Assembly (NCBI RefSeq): GCF_004327285.1
Contig: NZ_QJUI01000007.1
Span: 124,001 to 188,000, forward strand
DNA from: Phytopseudomonas daroniae
Lineage (GTDB): Bacteria; Pseudomonadota; Gammaproteobacteria; Pseudomonadales; Pseudomonadaceae
Direction: 5' to 3'
Length of the DNA stretch: 64,000 nucleotides
Part shown: in pieces, positions 46,715 through 56,138 of the stretch
Layout: each line of letters starts with the position of its first letter
Numbering within the stretch: the first letter of the stretch is position 1
The notes under the pieces: model-generated
The model's input: the letters and a program-made list of their open reading frames with translations, nothing else
Databases searched by the model: none
What the model was told of the DNA's origin: nothing
Position numbers and translations under genes: made by a program

Positions 46715-47650
46715 ATGCCTGAGCTGATCCTGCACCATTACCCCACATCGCCCTTCGCCGAGAAGGCGCGTCTGTTGCTGGGCTTCAAAGACCTTGCCTG
46801 GCGTTCGGTGCAGATTCCGCCGGTGATGCCCAAGCCGGATCTCACTGCCCTGACTGGCGGCTACCGCAAGACGCCAGTGCTGCAGATCGGCGCCGACATC
46901 TACTGCGACACCGCATTGATCGCCCGCCGCCTGGAAGCGCACCAGGCACAGCCGGCGCTACTGCCGGATACCCAGGCGTTCGCCATCGCCGCCTTCGCCC
47001 AATGGGCCGATTCCGTGGTGTTCCAGCATGCGGTCAGCCTGGTGTTCCAGCCGGAGTCCATTGCCGTGCGGTTCGCCAAGGCTCCCCCGGAGTTCATCCA
47101 GGCCTTCATCGCCGACCGCGCCAAGCTGTTCACCGGTGGCCAGGCCAGCCGTTTGCCGGCCGAGCAGGCCAAGCACCAGTGGCCGGCATTCATGGCACGC
47201 CTGCAGGCCCAGTTGGACGCTGGCGGCGGTGACTTCCTGTTTGGCGAGGCGAGCCTGGCCGATATCGCCATGGCTCACCCGCTGTGGTTCCTGCGCGCAA
47301 CGCCGGTGACCTCGCCGCTGGTCGATGGCTACCCGGCCGTCGCGGCCTGGCTGGATCGGGTGCTCGCACGTGGGCACGGCAAGCCTGAGCCGTTGAGCAG
47401 CGAGGACGCCATCACGGTGGCACGTGAGGCCGCTCCGGCGCCCTTGCCGGAGGAGGCGTTCAGTGACCCCAATGGCTTCGTCAGCGGTCAGGCCGTGGCG
47501 ATTTCCGCCATCGACTACGGTGTGGATGCCGTGGAAGGCGAACTGCTGTTCGCCGGCGTGGAAGAGCTGATTCTGCGCCGCGAGGATCCCCGCGCCGGGG
47601 TCGTGCACGTGCACTTCCCGCGGCTGGGGTTTCGTATCGAAGCGTGCTGA
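46715..47650 (+). CDS. Glutathione S-transferase family protein
   Basis: A 311-residue protein with an N-terminal thioredoxin-like GST domain (ELILHHYPTSPFAEKARLLLG ... YRKTPVLQIGADIYCDTALIARRLE, about 1-78) and a helical C-terminal domain (about 90-215). A further ~95 residues (about 215-311) form an extra beta-rich part not found in standard GSTs. It follows the GIY-YIG gene by 65 bp. Substrate unknown. Confidence 0.88.
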   Translation: MPELILHHYPTSPFAEKARLLLGFKDLAWRSVQIPPVMPKPDLTALTGGYRKTPVLQIGADIYCDTALIARRLEAHQAQPALLPDTQAFAIAAFAQWADSVVFQHAVSLVFQPESIAVRFAKAPPEFIQAFIADRAKLFTGGQASRLPAEQAKHQWPAFMARLQAQLDAGGGDFLFGEASLADIAMAHPLWFLRATPVTSPLVDGYPAVAAWLDRVLARGHGKPEPLSSEDAITVAREAAPAPLPEEAFSDPNGFVSGQAVAISAIDYGVDAVEGELLFAGVEELILRREDPRAGVVHVHFPRLGFRIEAC

Positions 47651-47658
47651 AGATCGAC

Positions 47659-48468
47659 TCAGCTGTTGTCCGGTAGCAGGAAGTTGCCCGGCCCGGCGTT
47701 TTCCAGGGTCGGCACTTCGGCTTCGTCCTTCAGGTCGACGCCCGATAGCTGACGCCGACAGGCTTCACGCATCAGGTACATGAGTCGGAAGGTCGCCATG
47801 CCGTAGCTCAGGCCTTCCAGACGCACGTTGGAGATGCAGTTGCGGTAGGCATCGTTGAGGCCGACCCGCGGCGCGAAAGTGAAGTACAGGCCCAGGCTGT
47901 CGGGGGAACTGAGGCCAGGGCGTTCGCCGATCAGGATCACCGTCATCTTCGCCCCCAGGCGTTCGCCCACTTCGTCCGCCACTGCGACCCGGCCCTGTTC
48001 GACCAGGGTGATGGGCGCCAGTGTCCAGCCTTCCTCGCCGATCTGATCGAGCAACCGTTCCAGAAACGGCAGGCTGTGGCGGCGCACGGCCAGTGACGAC
48101 AGGCCATCGGCGATGACGATGGCCAGGTCGTAACCACGGCCCTTTTCTGCTGCATATTCATCCAGCGCGCCTGCGGACGCCTCGTTGAGGCGTCGGCCCA
48201 GATCCGGGCGCTGCAGGTAGATATGTCGATCCGCCGCAGCGCTCTGCACCAGCAAGGTATCGAGCCCGCGGCCCTGCAGCTCCTCGCGCAGACCTTGGTG
48301 GTCGAACGGCAGGTGCACGGCATCGCGGGCCTGAGCGTGGGCGAACTGGAAGTCCAACTGCGCGGCGGTCGGCAAACTGGTGCCCGCCCGGCCCAGGGCG
48401 ATACGGGCGGGGGTCAGTTGCCGCAATTGCTGCCAGGGGTTTTCGGTAGCGGGGGATTTGTCTGCCAT
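47659..48468 (-). CDS. eutC: Ethanolamine ammonia-lyase small subunit
   Basis: EutC forms with EutB the adenosylcobalamin enzyme that splits ethanolamine into acetaldehyde and ammonia. The 269 residues contain [33 protein letters not shown] and the late block [35 protein letters not shown], which are conserved in the family. It starts 9 bases after eutB and lacks the long targeting extension used for microcompartments. Confidence 0.95.
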   Translation of the reverse strand: MADKSPATENPWQQLRQLTPARIALGRAGTSLPTAAQLDFQFAHAQARDAVHLPFDHQGLREELQGRGLDTLLVQSAAADRHIYLQRPDLGRRLNEASAGALDEYAAEKGRGYDLAIVIADGLSSLAVRRHSLPFLERLLDQIGEEGWTLAPITLVEQGRVAVADEVGERLGAKMTVILIGERPGLSSPDSLGLYFTFAPRVGLNDAYRNCISNVRLEGLSYGMATFRLMYLMREACRRQLSGVDLKDEAEVPTLENAGPGNFLLPDNS

Positions 48469-48477
48469 GACGACCTC

Positions 48478-49872
48478 TCAAGCCAGTTGCGCCAGGGCCT
48501 GGCGGAATGCTGGCGGCAACTCGTCGCCCATGCGTAATTGACCACCCTGCTGCTGGAAGATGCCCATGCGCGCCAGCCACTGCTCGAATTCTGGAGCGAC
48601 GTGCAGGCCAAGTACCTTGCGCGCGTAGAGGGCATCGTGGAACGAGGTGGTCTGGTAGTTGAGCATCACGTCGTCGGAGCCGGGAATGCCCATGATGAAG
48701 TTGATGCCGGCGGTGCCGAGCAGGGTCAGCAGCATGTCCATGTCGTCCTGATCGGCTTCGGCATGGTTGGTGTAGCAGATGTCGCAGCCCATGGGCACGC
48801 CGAGCAGCTTGCCGCAGAAGTGATCCTCCAGGCCGGCGCGGATGATCTGCTTGCCGTTGTACAGGTACTCGGGGCCGATGAAACCGACCACTGTGTTGAC
48901 CAGGAACGGGTTGAAGTGCCGGGCCACGGCGTAGGCGCGGGTTTCGCAGGTCTGCTGATCGACGTCGTGGTGGGCGTTGGCCGACAGGGCACTGCCCTGG
49001 CCGGTTTCGAAGTACATCAGGTTGTTGCCCAGGGTGCCGCGTTTCAGGCTCAGGCCGGCGTCGTAACCTTCCTGCAGTACCTTGAGGCTGACCCCGAAAC
49101 TGGCATTGGCCGCCTCGGTGCCGGCGATCGACTGGAACACCAGATCCAGCGGCGCGCCGCGCTCGATGGCGGCGATGGAGCTGGTGACGTGGGTCAGCAC
49201 GCAGGACTGGGTGGGAATTTCATAGCGCTGGATGATCGCGTCGAGCATATCCAGCAGGGCGCGGATCGAACTTGCGCTGTCGGTGGCCGGGTTGATGCCG
49301 ATCATCGCATCGCCGTTACCATAGAGCAGGCCATCGAGGATGCTGGCGGCGATGCCGGCCGGATCATCGGTGGGATGGTTGGGCTGCAGCCGTGTGGACA
49401 TGCGCCCGCGTAGGCCCATGGTGTTGCGAAAACGAGTGACCACCCGGGTCTTCTGGGCCACCAGCACCAGATCCTGCACGCGCATGATCTTCGAGACGGC
49501 GGCAACCATCTCCGGGGTCAGCCCCGGCGCCAGGGCGCTCAGGCTGGCTTCGTCGGCATCGTCGCCGAGCAGCCAGTCGCGCAGGCCGCCGACCGTGAGG
49601 TGGCTGACCGGAGCGAAGGCGGTGGCATCAAAGGTGTCGATGATCAGCCGGGTGACTTCGTCCTTTTCGTAAGGAATCAACGCTTCCTGCAGGAAATGCT
49701 TGAGCGGCACGTTGGCCAGGGCCATCTGCGCTGCGGCGCGTTCGGCATCGCTTTGCGCGGCGACCTCCGCCAGGTAGTCGCCGGAGCGCGCCGGGCTGGC
49801 CTTGGCCATCAGCTCGCGCAGGCTATCGAAACTCCAGGTCATGTTGGCGATGGTATGGGTGAAGCGAGCCAT
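48478..49872 (-). CDS. eutB: Ethanolamine ammonia-lyase large subunit
   Basis: The catalytic, TIM-barrel subunit of the B12-dependent lyase, 464 residues. MARFTHTIANMTWSFDSLRELMAKASPARSGDYLAEVAA is the usual N-terminus; GGGAG lies 8 bases upstream of ATG 49872, and a longer start six codons earlier is less likely. Conserved blocks include LQPNHPTDDPAGIAASILDGLLYGNGDAMIGINPATDS and CYTNHAEADQDDMDMLLTLL. An MITE-like element ends 12 bases before the ATG. No eutA reactivase gene is nearby. Confidence 0.96.
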   Translation of the reverse strand: MARFTHTIANMTWSFDSLRELMAKASPARSGDYLAEVAAQSDAERAAAQMALANVPLKHFLQEALIPYEKDEVTRLIIDTFDATAFAPVSHLTVGGLRDWLLGDDADEASLSALAPGLTPEMVAAVSKIMRVQDLVLVAQKTRVVTRFRNTMGLRGRMSTRLQPNHPTDDPAGIAASILDGLLYGNGDAMIGINPATDSASSIRALLDMLDAIIQRYEIPTQSCVLTHVTSSIAAIERGAPLDLVFQSIAGTEAANASFGVSLKVLQEGYDAGLSLKRGTLGNNLMYFETGQGSALSANAHHDVDQQTCETRAYAVARHFNPFLVNTVVGFIGPEYLYNGKQIIRAGLEDHFCGKLLGVPMGCDICYTNHAEADQDDMDMLLTLLGTAGINFIMGIPGSDDVMLNYQTTSFHDALYARKVLGLHVAPEFEQWLARMGIFQQQGGQLRMGDELPPAFRQALAQLA

Positions 49873-49884
49873 ATCAGTTCTCCC

Positions 49885-50039
49885 GGGCACCTCTAAAAAC
49901 TACCTGCGTTGTCATCGCTGCGTTGAAAACAGGCTCGTGCGCGAGTCCGATCAGAATGCTCATGTACAAAAGTACACTCCGCTTCCTCGCCTGTTTTCGC
50001 CTTACGCTGACTGCCTCGCCTACGTTTTTAAAGGTGCCC
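49885..50039 (-). mobile_element. MITE-like palindromic element, copy B
   Basis: A 155-bp element with terminal repeats GGGCACCTCTAAAAAC and GTTTTTAAAGGTGCCC (one mismatch). Read on the minus strand it ends in ACAACGCAGGTAGTTTTTAGAGGTGCCC, identical to the end of copy A. No clear target duplication is seen. It lies between the permease gene and eutB, and its last base stands next to the eutB ribosome site. Confidence 0.75.
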
Positions 50040-50079
50040 TCATTGTCGAGTGGCTGCCGAGGCGGCCACTCGGGGTCAA

Positions 50080-51525
50080 TCAACGCAGGGAGCGTTCGGC
50101 AGCCTGAATGGCGGCGAACTCTTCCTCCGGCGTGCCGGACACCAGATGGTGACGGCTGTACAAGGCGAAGTAGGCGATGAACAGAGCGTAGATGACTGCC
50201 GCGCCGATCACGACCCTCGGGTCGACCAGGAAGCCGGCGATCAGCGCTACCGCTGCCAGCACCAGAGCCACCGACGACGTCAGTGCGCCGCCGGGCGTGC
50301 GGTAGGGACGTGGCATGTCCGGGCGGCGTACGCGCAGGGTGACGTGTGCGGCCATCATCAGTACATAGGAAAGCGTCGCACCGAATACCGCCACCAGAAT
50401 CAGCAGGTCGCCCTGGCCGCTCAGTGACAGGCCGAAGCCGATGATGCCAGGCACGATCAGTGCCATGACCGGCGCCTTGTTGCGGTTGGTCAGCGACAGG
50501 CCGCGTGGCAGGTAGCCAGCGCGCGACAGGGCGAAAATCTGCCGCGAATAGGCATAGATGATCGAGAAGAAGCTGGCGATCAGGCCAGCCAGGCCGACCA
50601 GGTTGACGAACTGGCTCATCCAGGTGGAGCCGCCGTAGACCTTGACCAGCGATTCCACCAGCGGGTTACCGGAGGCGATCAGAGATTGAGCGCCGGCCGC
50701 ACCCGGGCCGACCAGCAGGATCAGTCCGGCGAAGGTCAGCAGCACCAGCATCGCGCCAATCAGGCCGCGGGGCAGGTCGCGTTTCGGATCCTTGGTTTCT
50801 TCGGCAGCCAGTGGCACGCCTTCGACCGCCAGGAAGAACCAGATCGCGTAAGGCAGCGCGGCCCAGATGCCCAGGTAGCCGAACGGCAGGAAGGCGCTGG
50901 CGCCAGTCGCCTCGGTAGCGGGGATGTCGAACAGGTTGGCGACCTGGAAGTGCGGCACCATGGCGACGATGTATACGCCCAGGGCAATGGCCGCGACCGC
51001 GGTGATCACGAACATCAGTTTCAGTGCCTCACCGGCTCCGAGGATGTGAATGCCGATGAACACCACGTAGAACACCAGGTAGATGATCCAGCCGCCGATG
51101 CCGAACAGTGACTCGCAGTAGGCGCCGATAAAACAGGCGATGGCCGCAGGGGCAATGGCGTATTCGATGAGGATCGCCGTGCCGGTGAGGAAGCCGCCCC
51201 AGGGGCCGAAGGCGGTGCGGGTGAAACCATAGCCGCCACCTGCGGTAGGAATCATCGAGGACAGTTCGGCCAGCGAGAAGCACATGCACAGGTACATGGT
51301 CGCCATCAGCAGTGTGGCGATGAACATGCCGCCCCAGCCGCCCTGGGCCAGGCCGAAGTTCCAGCCGGCGTAATCGCCGGAAATCACGTAGGCAACGCCG
51401 AGGCCGATCAACAGGATCCAGCCTGCAGCGCCTTGCTTCAATTGCCGGTTGGCAAAGTACTCGGCGCTGACGACTTCGGTTTCCACACCACCCTGAGAGG
51501 GTGTGGTCAGTGTCTCTTTGGACAT
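50080..51525 (-). CDS. eat: Ethanolamine permease (APC superfamily)
   Basis: A 481-residue transporter with 12 predicted helices and the APC fold. GWILLIGLGVAYVISGDYAGWNFGLAQGGWGGM at the first helices and the helix-6 block PYAIWFFLAVEGVPLAAEETKDPKRDLPRG are typical of the ethanolamine permease group. It imports ethanolamine, using proton coupling as far as family members show. It lies between the aldehyde dehydrogenase and eutBC on the same strand. Confidence 0.93.
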   Translation of the reverse strand: MSKETLTTPSQGGVETEVVSAEYFANRQLKQGAAGWILLIGLGVAYVISGDYAGWNFGLAQGGWGGMFIATLLMATMYLCMCFSLAELSSMIPTAGGGYGFTRTAFGPWGGFLTGTAILIEYAIAPAAIACFIGAYCESLFGIGGWIIYLVFYVVFIGIHILGAGEALKLMFVITAVAAIALGVYIVAMVPHFQVANLFDIPATEATGASAFLPFGYLGIWAALPYAIWFFLAVEGVPLAAEETKDPKRDLPRGLIGAMLVLLTFAGLILLVGPGAAGAQSLIASGNPLVESLVKVYGGSTWMSQFVNLVGLAGLIASFFSIIYAYSRQIFALSRAGYLPRGLSLTNRNKAPVMALIVPGIIGFGLSLSGQGDLLILVAVFGATLSYVLMMAAHVTLRVRRPDMPRPYRTPGGALTSSVALVLAAVALIAGFLVDPRVVIGAAVIYALFIAYFALYSRHHLVSGTPEEEFAAIQAAERSLR

Positions 51526-51600
51526 TTCAAGACTCCTTCACGCCCCGTGGCAGTGCAGCATCGGGGGCATTGTTTTTATGGGGTGGCTGTCTATGGAAGA

Positions 51601-53121
51601 TCAGAAGAAGCCCAAAGGATTGATGTCGTAGCTGATCAACAGGTTCTTGGTCTGCTGATAGTGGTCGAGCATCATCTTGTGGGTTTCGCGCCCGACCCCG
51701 GACTTCTTGTAGCCGCCAAAGGCCGCGTGCGCCGGATACAGGTGATAGCAGTTGGTCCATACGCGGCCGGCCTTGATGCCGCGGCCCATGCGGTAGGCGC
51801 GGTTGATGTCGCGCGTCCACACGCCGGCGCCCAGGCCGAACTCGGTGTCGTTGGCGATGGCCAGGGCTTCGGCTTCGTCCTTGAAGGTGGTCACGCCGAC
51901 CACCGGGCCGAAGATCTCCTCCTGGAACACGCGCATCTTGTTGCTGCCCTTGAGCAGGGTCGGCTGGATGTAATAACCGCTGGCCAGGTCGCCCTCGAGT
52001 TTTTCCGTGGCGCCGCCGGTGAGCAGCTCGGCCCCTTCCTGCTGAGCGATCTCCAGGTAGCTGAGGATCTTGTCGTACTGCTGCTGCGAGGCCTGGGCGC
52101 CGACCATGGTCTCGGTGTCCAGCGGGTTGCCGCGCTTGATGGCCTTGATCTTCTTCATCACCTCGACCATGAACGGCTCGAAGATCGACTCCTGCACCAG
52201 CGCCCGGGACGGGCAGGTACACACCTCGCCCTGGTTGAAGAAGGCCAGCACCAGGCCTTCGGCAGCCTTTTCGATAAAGGCCGGTTCGGCCTGCATGATG
52301 TCTTCGAAGAACACGTTCGGTGACTTGCCGCCCAGCTCCACGGTGCTCGGAATGATGTTGGCGGCCGCGCACTTCATGATGTGCGAGCCGACCGGGGTGG
52401 AACCGGTAAAGGCGATCTTGGCGATACGCGTGCTGGTGGCCAGTGCCTCGCCGGCTTCACGGCCGTAGCCCTGGACGATGTTGAGCACGCCCGGCGGCAG
52501 CAGATCGCCGACCACTTCGGCGAACAGAGTGATCGACAGCGGCGTCTGCTCGGCGGGCTTGAGCACCACGCAGTTGCCGGCCGCCAGGGCCGGCGCCAGC
52601 TTCCAGGCGGCCATCAGCAGCGGGAAGTTCCAGGGAATGATCTGCCCGACCACACCCAGCGGTTCGTGGAAGTGATAGGAGGCGGTGTGTTCGTTGATCT
52701 CCGCAGCACTGCCTTCTTGAGCGCGGATGCAGCCGGCGAAATAACGGAAGTGGTCGGCGGCCAGCGGCACGTCGGCATTGAGCGTCTCGCGCACGGCCTT
52801 GCCGTTGTCCCAGGTTTCCGCCACGGCGAGCAGTTCGAGGTTGGCTTCGATGCGGTCGGCGATCTTCAGCAGGATCAGCGCGCGATCCTGTACCGACGTC
52901 TTGCCCCAGGCATCGGCGGCGGCATGGGCAGCGTCCAGGGCCTTGTCGATGTCCTTGGCGTCGGAACGGGGGAATTCGCCGATCACCGAGGCATCCACCG
53001 GACTGGTGTTGGTGAAGTACTGGCCGCCTACCGGCGCGACGAACTCGCCACCGATGTAGTTGCCGTAGTGCGGCTTGAGGGTGACGACGGCGCCTGCGGT
53101 ACCTGGTTTGGCATAGATCAT
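51601..53121 (-). CDS. exaC: NAD-dependent aldehyde dehydrogenase (ExaC type, acetaldehyde)
   Basis: A 506-residue aldehyde dehydrogenase that would oxidise acetaldehyde from ethanolamine to acetate. Catalytic residues are E in VELGGKSPN and the cysteine in [37 protein letters not shown] is the cofactor entry. I take ATG 53121, preceded by GGGAGAA; 29 upstream residues of the longest frame lack family likeness. A P. aeruginosa homologue (ExaC) works in ethanol and ethanolamine use. It heads the exaC-eat-eutB-eutC order. Confidence 0.9.
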   Translation of the reverse strand: MIYAKPGTAGAVVTLKPHYGNYIGGEFVAPVGGQYFTNTSPVDASVIGEFPRSDAKDIDKALDAAHAAADAWGKTSVQDRALILLKIADRIEANLELLAVAETWDNGKAVRETLNADVPLAADHFRYFAGCIRAQEGSAAEINEHTASYHFHEPLGVVGQIIPWNFPLLMAAWKLAPALAAGNCVVLKPAEQTPLSITLFAEVVGDLLPPGVLNIVQGYGREAGEALATSTRIAKIAFTGSTPVGSHIMKCAAANIIPSTVELGGKSPNVFFEDIMQAEPAFIEKAAEGLVLAFFNQGEVCTCPSRALVQESIFEPFMVEVMKKIKAIKRGNPLDTETMVGAQASQQQYDKILSYLEIAQQEGAELLTGGATEKLEGDLASGYYIQPTLLKGSNKMRVFQEEIFGPVVGVTTFKDEAEALAIANDTEFGLGAGVWTRDINRAYRMGRGIKAGRVWTNCYHLYPAHAAFGGYKKSGVGRETHKMMLDHYQQTKNLLISYDINPLGFF

Positions 53122-53467
53122 GAAAATTCTCCCAACGACTGTTTTTTGTAGTTCTAAGGGTGAGCGGGCTGCATGCCCGCACTCGCCTGAACTATGAGAC
53201 GAATTCATGTGGCCGACTTGACGCTGGATGAGAGTGGCTGTTCTGCAAAGTCAAATTTCCACAACAGCTTGGGCCGTGTCGCGGTGAGTCAAATGGTGCG
53301 CCCTGTTTCGGTGCGAGTGTTTCCGAATGACTCGTTTTGGGGCTTCGGCTGCCAGGCGCGTTTTCACTGGCTACCCGCAGAACTCTATGCTGGGCGCATC
53401 CCGGCGATCCGGTGAGGGACGGCGTGCTTCTTGCTTCCAGACATAAATTGTCACGAAGGAGGCACCG
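53122..53467. promoter_or_regulatory. Divergent promoter region between exaC and the AraC regulator
   Basis: The 346 bp hold no gene I can support. A perfect hairpin GCGGGC-TGCAT-GCCCGC lies at 53164-53180, in the exaC leader. AGTCAAAT occurs twice in direct orientation (53249-53256, 53287-53294), 38 bp apart, as possible AraC-type half-sites. I found no sigma-54 promoter with 10-base GG-GC spacing on either strand. Confidence 0.35.
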
Positions 53468-54553
53468 ATGAGCTCCGTTCTTGCCCAGCCCGATCAGTCT
53501 GCCGGTTTTTCGTTGCTACCCGGCGGGCAAACCAACAGCGGTGTCCTGGCGGCTGCAGCCAGTGGCCTGTGCGGCTTTATCGAAAAGCACGGTGGCGATG
53601 CGGATCGCATCCTCGGGGTCTCCGGTATCGATCCGGAATCCCTGCGTCACCCGACACTGAGCCTGGCGTTACCCAATTATTGCCAGGTGCTGGAAGAGGC
53701 CTCGCGCCAATCCGGTTGCGACAACTTCGGTTTGTACTACGGGCAACAGTTCAAGCCCCAGGCGCTGGGGTTGCTCGGCTATATCGGGCTGTGTTCGGCG
53801 ACTGTCGAGCAGGCACTGATCAACTTCGCCCGTGCCTTTCCCCTGCACCAGCGCAACAGCCTGATTCGTCTGGTGGATGAGGGAGAGTGCTACCGCTTCG
53901 ACTACCAGGTGCGCCACGGCGCCATTCTCTGCCGTCGTCAGGACGCGGAGTTGACCCTGGGCATGGCGCTCAATCTGATTCGCCACGTGCTCGGCAACCA
54001 GTGGGCGCCACGGGCGGTGCATTTCGAACATCCGCGCCCGGAGCAATGGCATGAGCACTGCAAAGTCTTCGATGCGCCGGTGTATTTCGAGCAGCCGTTC
54101 AACTCGTTGATCATTCCCAAGCGCGGTCTGGATCGCAGCATGCCGCAGAGCGACCCGGTGTTGTTGCTGGTGATGCAGGATTCCCTCAGCCAGCTCAGCA
54201 ACCTGAGCGGTCGCGGCGAACGGGATATCGCCGATGACGTTCGCGAGCAGATTCGGCAGCAGTTGCTGATTGGCGAGCCGGTGCTGGAGCAGGCTGCCGA
54301 ACAGTTGGGCATGAGCAGTTGGTCACTGCAGCGGCGGTTGCGCGATCAGGGCCTGAACTTCTCCACGATGGTGGACAAGCTGCGCTGCGAGCTGGCGACC
54401 CACTACCTGCGCCAGCACCAGTTGCCCATCTCCAACCTGGCGCCGTTGCTCGGTTACTCGGAGGTCAGCGCCTTCTCGCGCGCCTTCCGACGCTGGTTCG
54501 GAGTCAGCCCACGGCAGTGGCGGCATGATAGCGATGGCGTGCGCACGCATTGA
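53468..54553 (+). CDS. AraC-family regulator of the ethanolamine genes
   Basis: A 361-residue AraC/XylS protein. Residues about 45-225 form an arabinose-binding-like sensor domain (LPNYCQVLEEASRQSGCDNFGLYYGQQFKPQALGLLGYIG). Residues about 255-355 form the two-helix-turn-helix domain (AAEQLGMSSWSLQRRLRDQGLNFSTMVDKLR and LLGYSEVSAFSRAFRRWFGVSPRQWR). AAGGAGGCACCG precedes the ATG. The divergent placement makes it the probable activator of exaC-eat-eutBC, with ethanolamine a likely inducer. P. aeruginosa uses a sigma-54 activator (EatR) for this job. Confidence 0.88.
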   Translation: MSSVLAQPDQSAGFSLLPGGQTNSGVLAAAASGLCGFIEKHGGDADRILGVSGIDPESLRHPTLSLALPNYCQVLEEASRQSGCDNFGLYYGQQFKPQALGLLGYIGLCSATVEQALINFARAFPLHQRNSLIRLVDEGECYRFDYQVRHGAILCRRQDAELTLGMALNLIRHVLGNQWAPRAVHFEHPRPEQWHEHCKVFDAPVYFEQPFNSLIIPKRGLDRSMPQSDPVLLLVMQDSLSQLSNLSGRGERDIADDVREQIRQQLLIGEPVLEQAAEQLGMSSWSLQRRLRDQGLNFSTMVDKLRCELATHYLRQHQLPISNLAPLLGYSEVSAFSRAFRRWFGVSPRQWRHDSDGVRTH

Positions 54554-54592
54554 AGTGACCATCCGCTGCAAGGCGTAAGCGGCCGCTCACCC

Positions 54593-54670
54593 CGTAGGGT
54601 GGATGACGCTCTTTTCATCCACCATTGCGGTTGCAGAGCGGTGGACGGGTGAAGCGTCGTCCACCCTACG
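54593..54670. repeat. Palindromic dispersed repeat, copy 4 (78 bp, shortened)
   Basis: Same arms as the other copies, but 14 bases (CGGGCCGCGCAGGT-type) are missing between GTGGACGG and GTGAAGCG. The arms remain able to pair. It lies between the AraC gene and the convergent glutaredoxin gene. Confidence 0.82.
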
Positions 54671-54718
54671 AACGGCCGCTCCCGCCTTATAGCGACCTGT
54701 CCGTCTCGATCCTGAAAC

Positions 54719-55042
54719 TCAGTACGCCGCCAGAATCCCCTGCGGGTTATAGCCGTGGATCACCGTGCCGTTAACGTTGAGAACTGGAACGCCACGGCCA
54801 CCGAGGGCGTCGTAGGCACGGCGCGCTTCGCTGGACTTCTCGATGTCCAGTTCGGTGTAGGCGATACCGCGTTCGCCGAGAAACTCCCGGGTCTTGGCAC
54901 AGTAACCACACCAGCTTGTGGCGTAGAGGATGACCTCACCCTGGCCGGCGACCCGCTCGCTGTTACCGAACAGCAGCGGTTCGATGCGATCCCAGTGTTG
55001 CCAGGTCGCCAGTACCGCAAGAATCAGCAAAATCCTTTTCAT
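54719..55042 (-). CDS. Membrane-anchored glutaredoxin-like protein
   Basis: A 107-residue protein with an N-terminal hydrophobic stretch (about 2-15) and a glutaredoxin fold (about 35-107). The active site is C45-G-Y-C48 in YATSWCGYCAKTREFLGERGI, and the cis-proline lies in GVPVLNVNGTVIHGYNP. The anchor suggests work at the membrane, probably on the outer side if the helix is a signal anchor. It is 26 bp downstream of the ndpA-like gene on the same strand. Confidence 0.88.
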   Translation of the reverse strand: MKRILLILAVLATWQHWDRIEPLLFGNSERVAGQGEVILYATSWCGYCAKTREFLGERGIAYTELDIEKSSEARRAYDALGGRGVPVLNVNGTVIHGYNPQGILAAY

Positions 55043-55068
55043 GGTGCAGTCCTCTGCCTACAAGTCGC

Positions 55069-56076
55069 TCAGTCCTTGCGGCGTTTCAACTGGTCGGTCA
55101 GTTGGGTCGGCAGGTTGCGGATGATCAGCGTGCCTTGCGTTTCGTCGTATTCGATCTTCGAGCCGAGCAGATGGGCCTCGAAGCTGATCGACAGACCTTC
55201 GGCGCGACCGGTGAAGCGACGGAACTGGCTCAGGGTGCGCTTATCGGCAGGAATTTCTGGCGACAGACCGTAATCCTTGTTGCGGATATGGTCGTAGAAC
55301 GCCTTGGGGCGCTCTTCGTCGATCAGCCCGGAGAGCTCCTCCAGCGTCATCGGCTCGCCCATCTTGCTCTGGCTGGTGGCGTAGTCGACCAGGGTGTCGG
55401 TCTTCGCGCGCGCCTGTTCCTCGGGCAGATCCTCGCTCTCGACGAAATCGCTGAAGGCCTTGAGCAGGGTGCGTGTCTCGCTGGGCGAGTCGACGCCTTC
55501 CTGGCAACCGATGAAATCGCGGAAGTATTCCGAGACCTTCTTGCCGTTCTTGCCCTTGATGAAGGAGATGTACTGCTTGGAATTGGCGTTGTTGCGCCAT
55601 TCGGAAATATTGATCCGCGCGGCCAGATGCAGCTGACCAAGATCCAGGTGCTTGGCCGGGGTTACGTCCAGTGCATCGTTCACCGCTACGCCTTCGCTGT
55701 GGTGCAGCAGGGCGATGGCCAGGTAGTCGGTCATGCCTTGCTGGTAGTGAGCGAACAGCACGTGGCCGCCGGTGGACAGGTTGGATTCTTCCATCAGCTT
55801 CTGCAGATGTTCCACGGCCTGACGGCTGAACGCGGCGAAATCCTGGCCATCTTCCAGGTGATTTTTCAGCCAGCCGCTGAAAGGGTAGGCGCCGGACTCG
55901 CTGTGGAAAAAGCCCCAGGCTTTGCCCTGCTTGGCGTTATAGCTTTCGTTGAGGTCGGCCAGCATGTTCTCGATGGCCTGGGAGGTGCCCAGCTCAGTGT
56001 CGCGGGCGTGCAATACGGCAGGGCTGCCGTCGGGCTTCTTGTCGATCAGGTGGACGATACAGTGACGGATCGGCAT
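55069..56076 (-). CDS. ndpA: Nucleoid-associated protein NdpA (YejK family)
   Basis: A 335-residue cytoplasmic protein of the NdpA/YejK nucleoid-associated family, found with bacterial chromosome DNA. It begins [17 protein letters not shown] and includes [26 protein letters not shown] and [27 protein letters not shown], the family's helical blocks. It has the typical length. The biochemical role is not well known. Confidence 0.94.
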   Translation of the reverse strand: MPIRHCIVHLIDKKPDGSPAVLHARDTELGTSQAIENMLADLNESYNAKQGKAWGFFHSESGAYPFSGWLKNHLEDGQDFAAFSRQAVEHLQKLMEESNLSTGGHVLFAHYQQGMTDYLAIALLHHSEGVAVNDALDVTPAKHLDLGQLHLAARINISEWRNNANSKQYISFIKGKNGKKVSEYFRDFIGCQEGVDSPSETRTLLKAFSDFVESEDLPEEQARAKTDTLVDYATSQSKMGEPMTLEELSGLIDEERPKAFYDHIRNKDYGLSPEIPADKRTLSQFRRFTGRAEGLSISFEAHLLGSKIEYDETQGTLIIRNLPTQLTDQLKRRKD

Positions 56077-56138
56077 GGGAGTCTCTTCAGGCGTTAACGC
56101 AATGGGGCCGCTGCAAGGCGGCCGAAGTTGTGCAAAGT

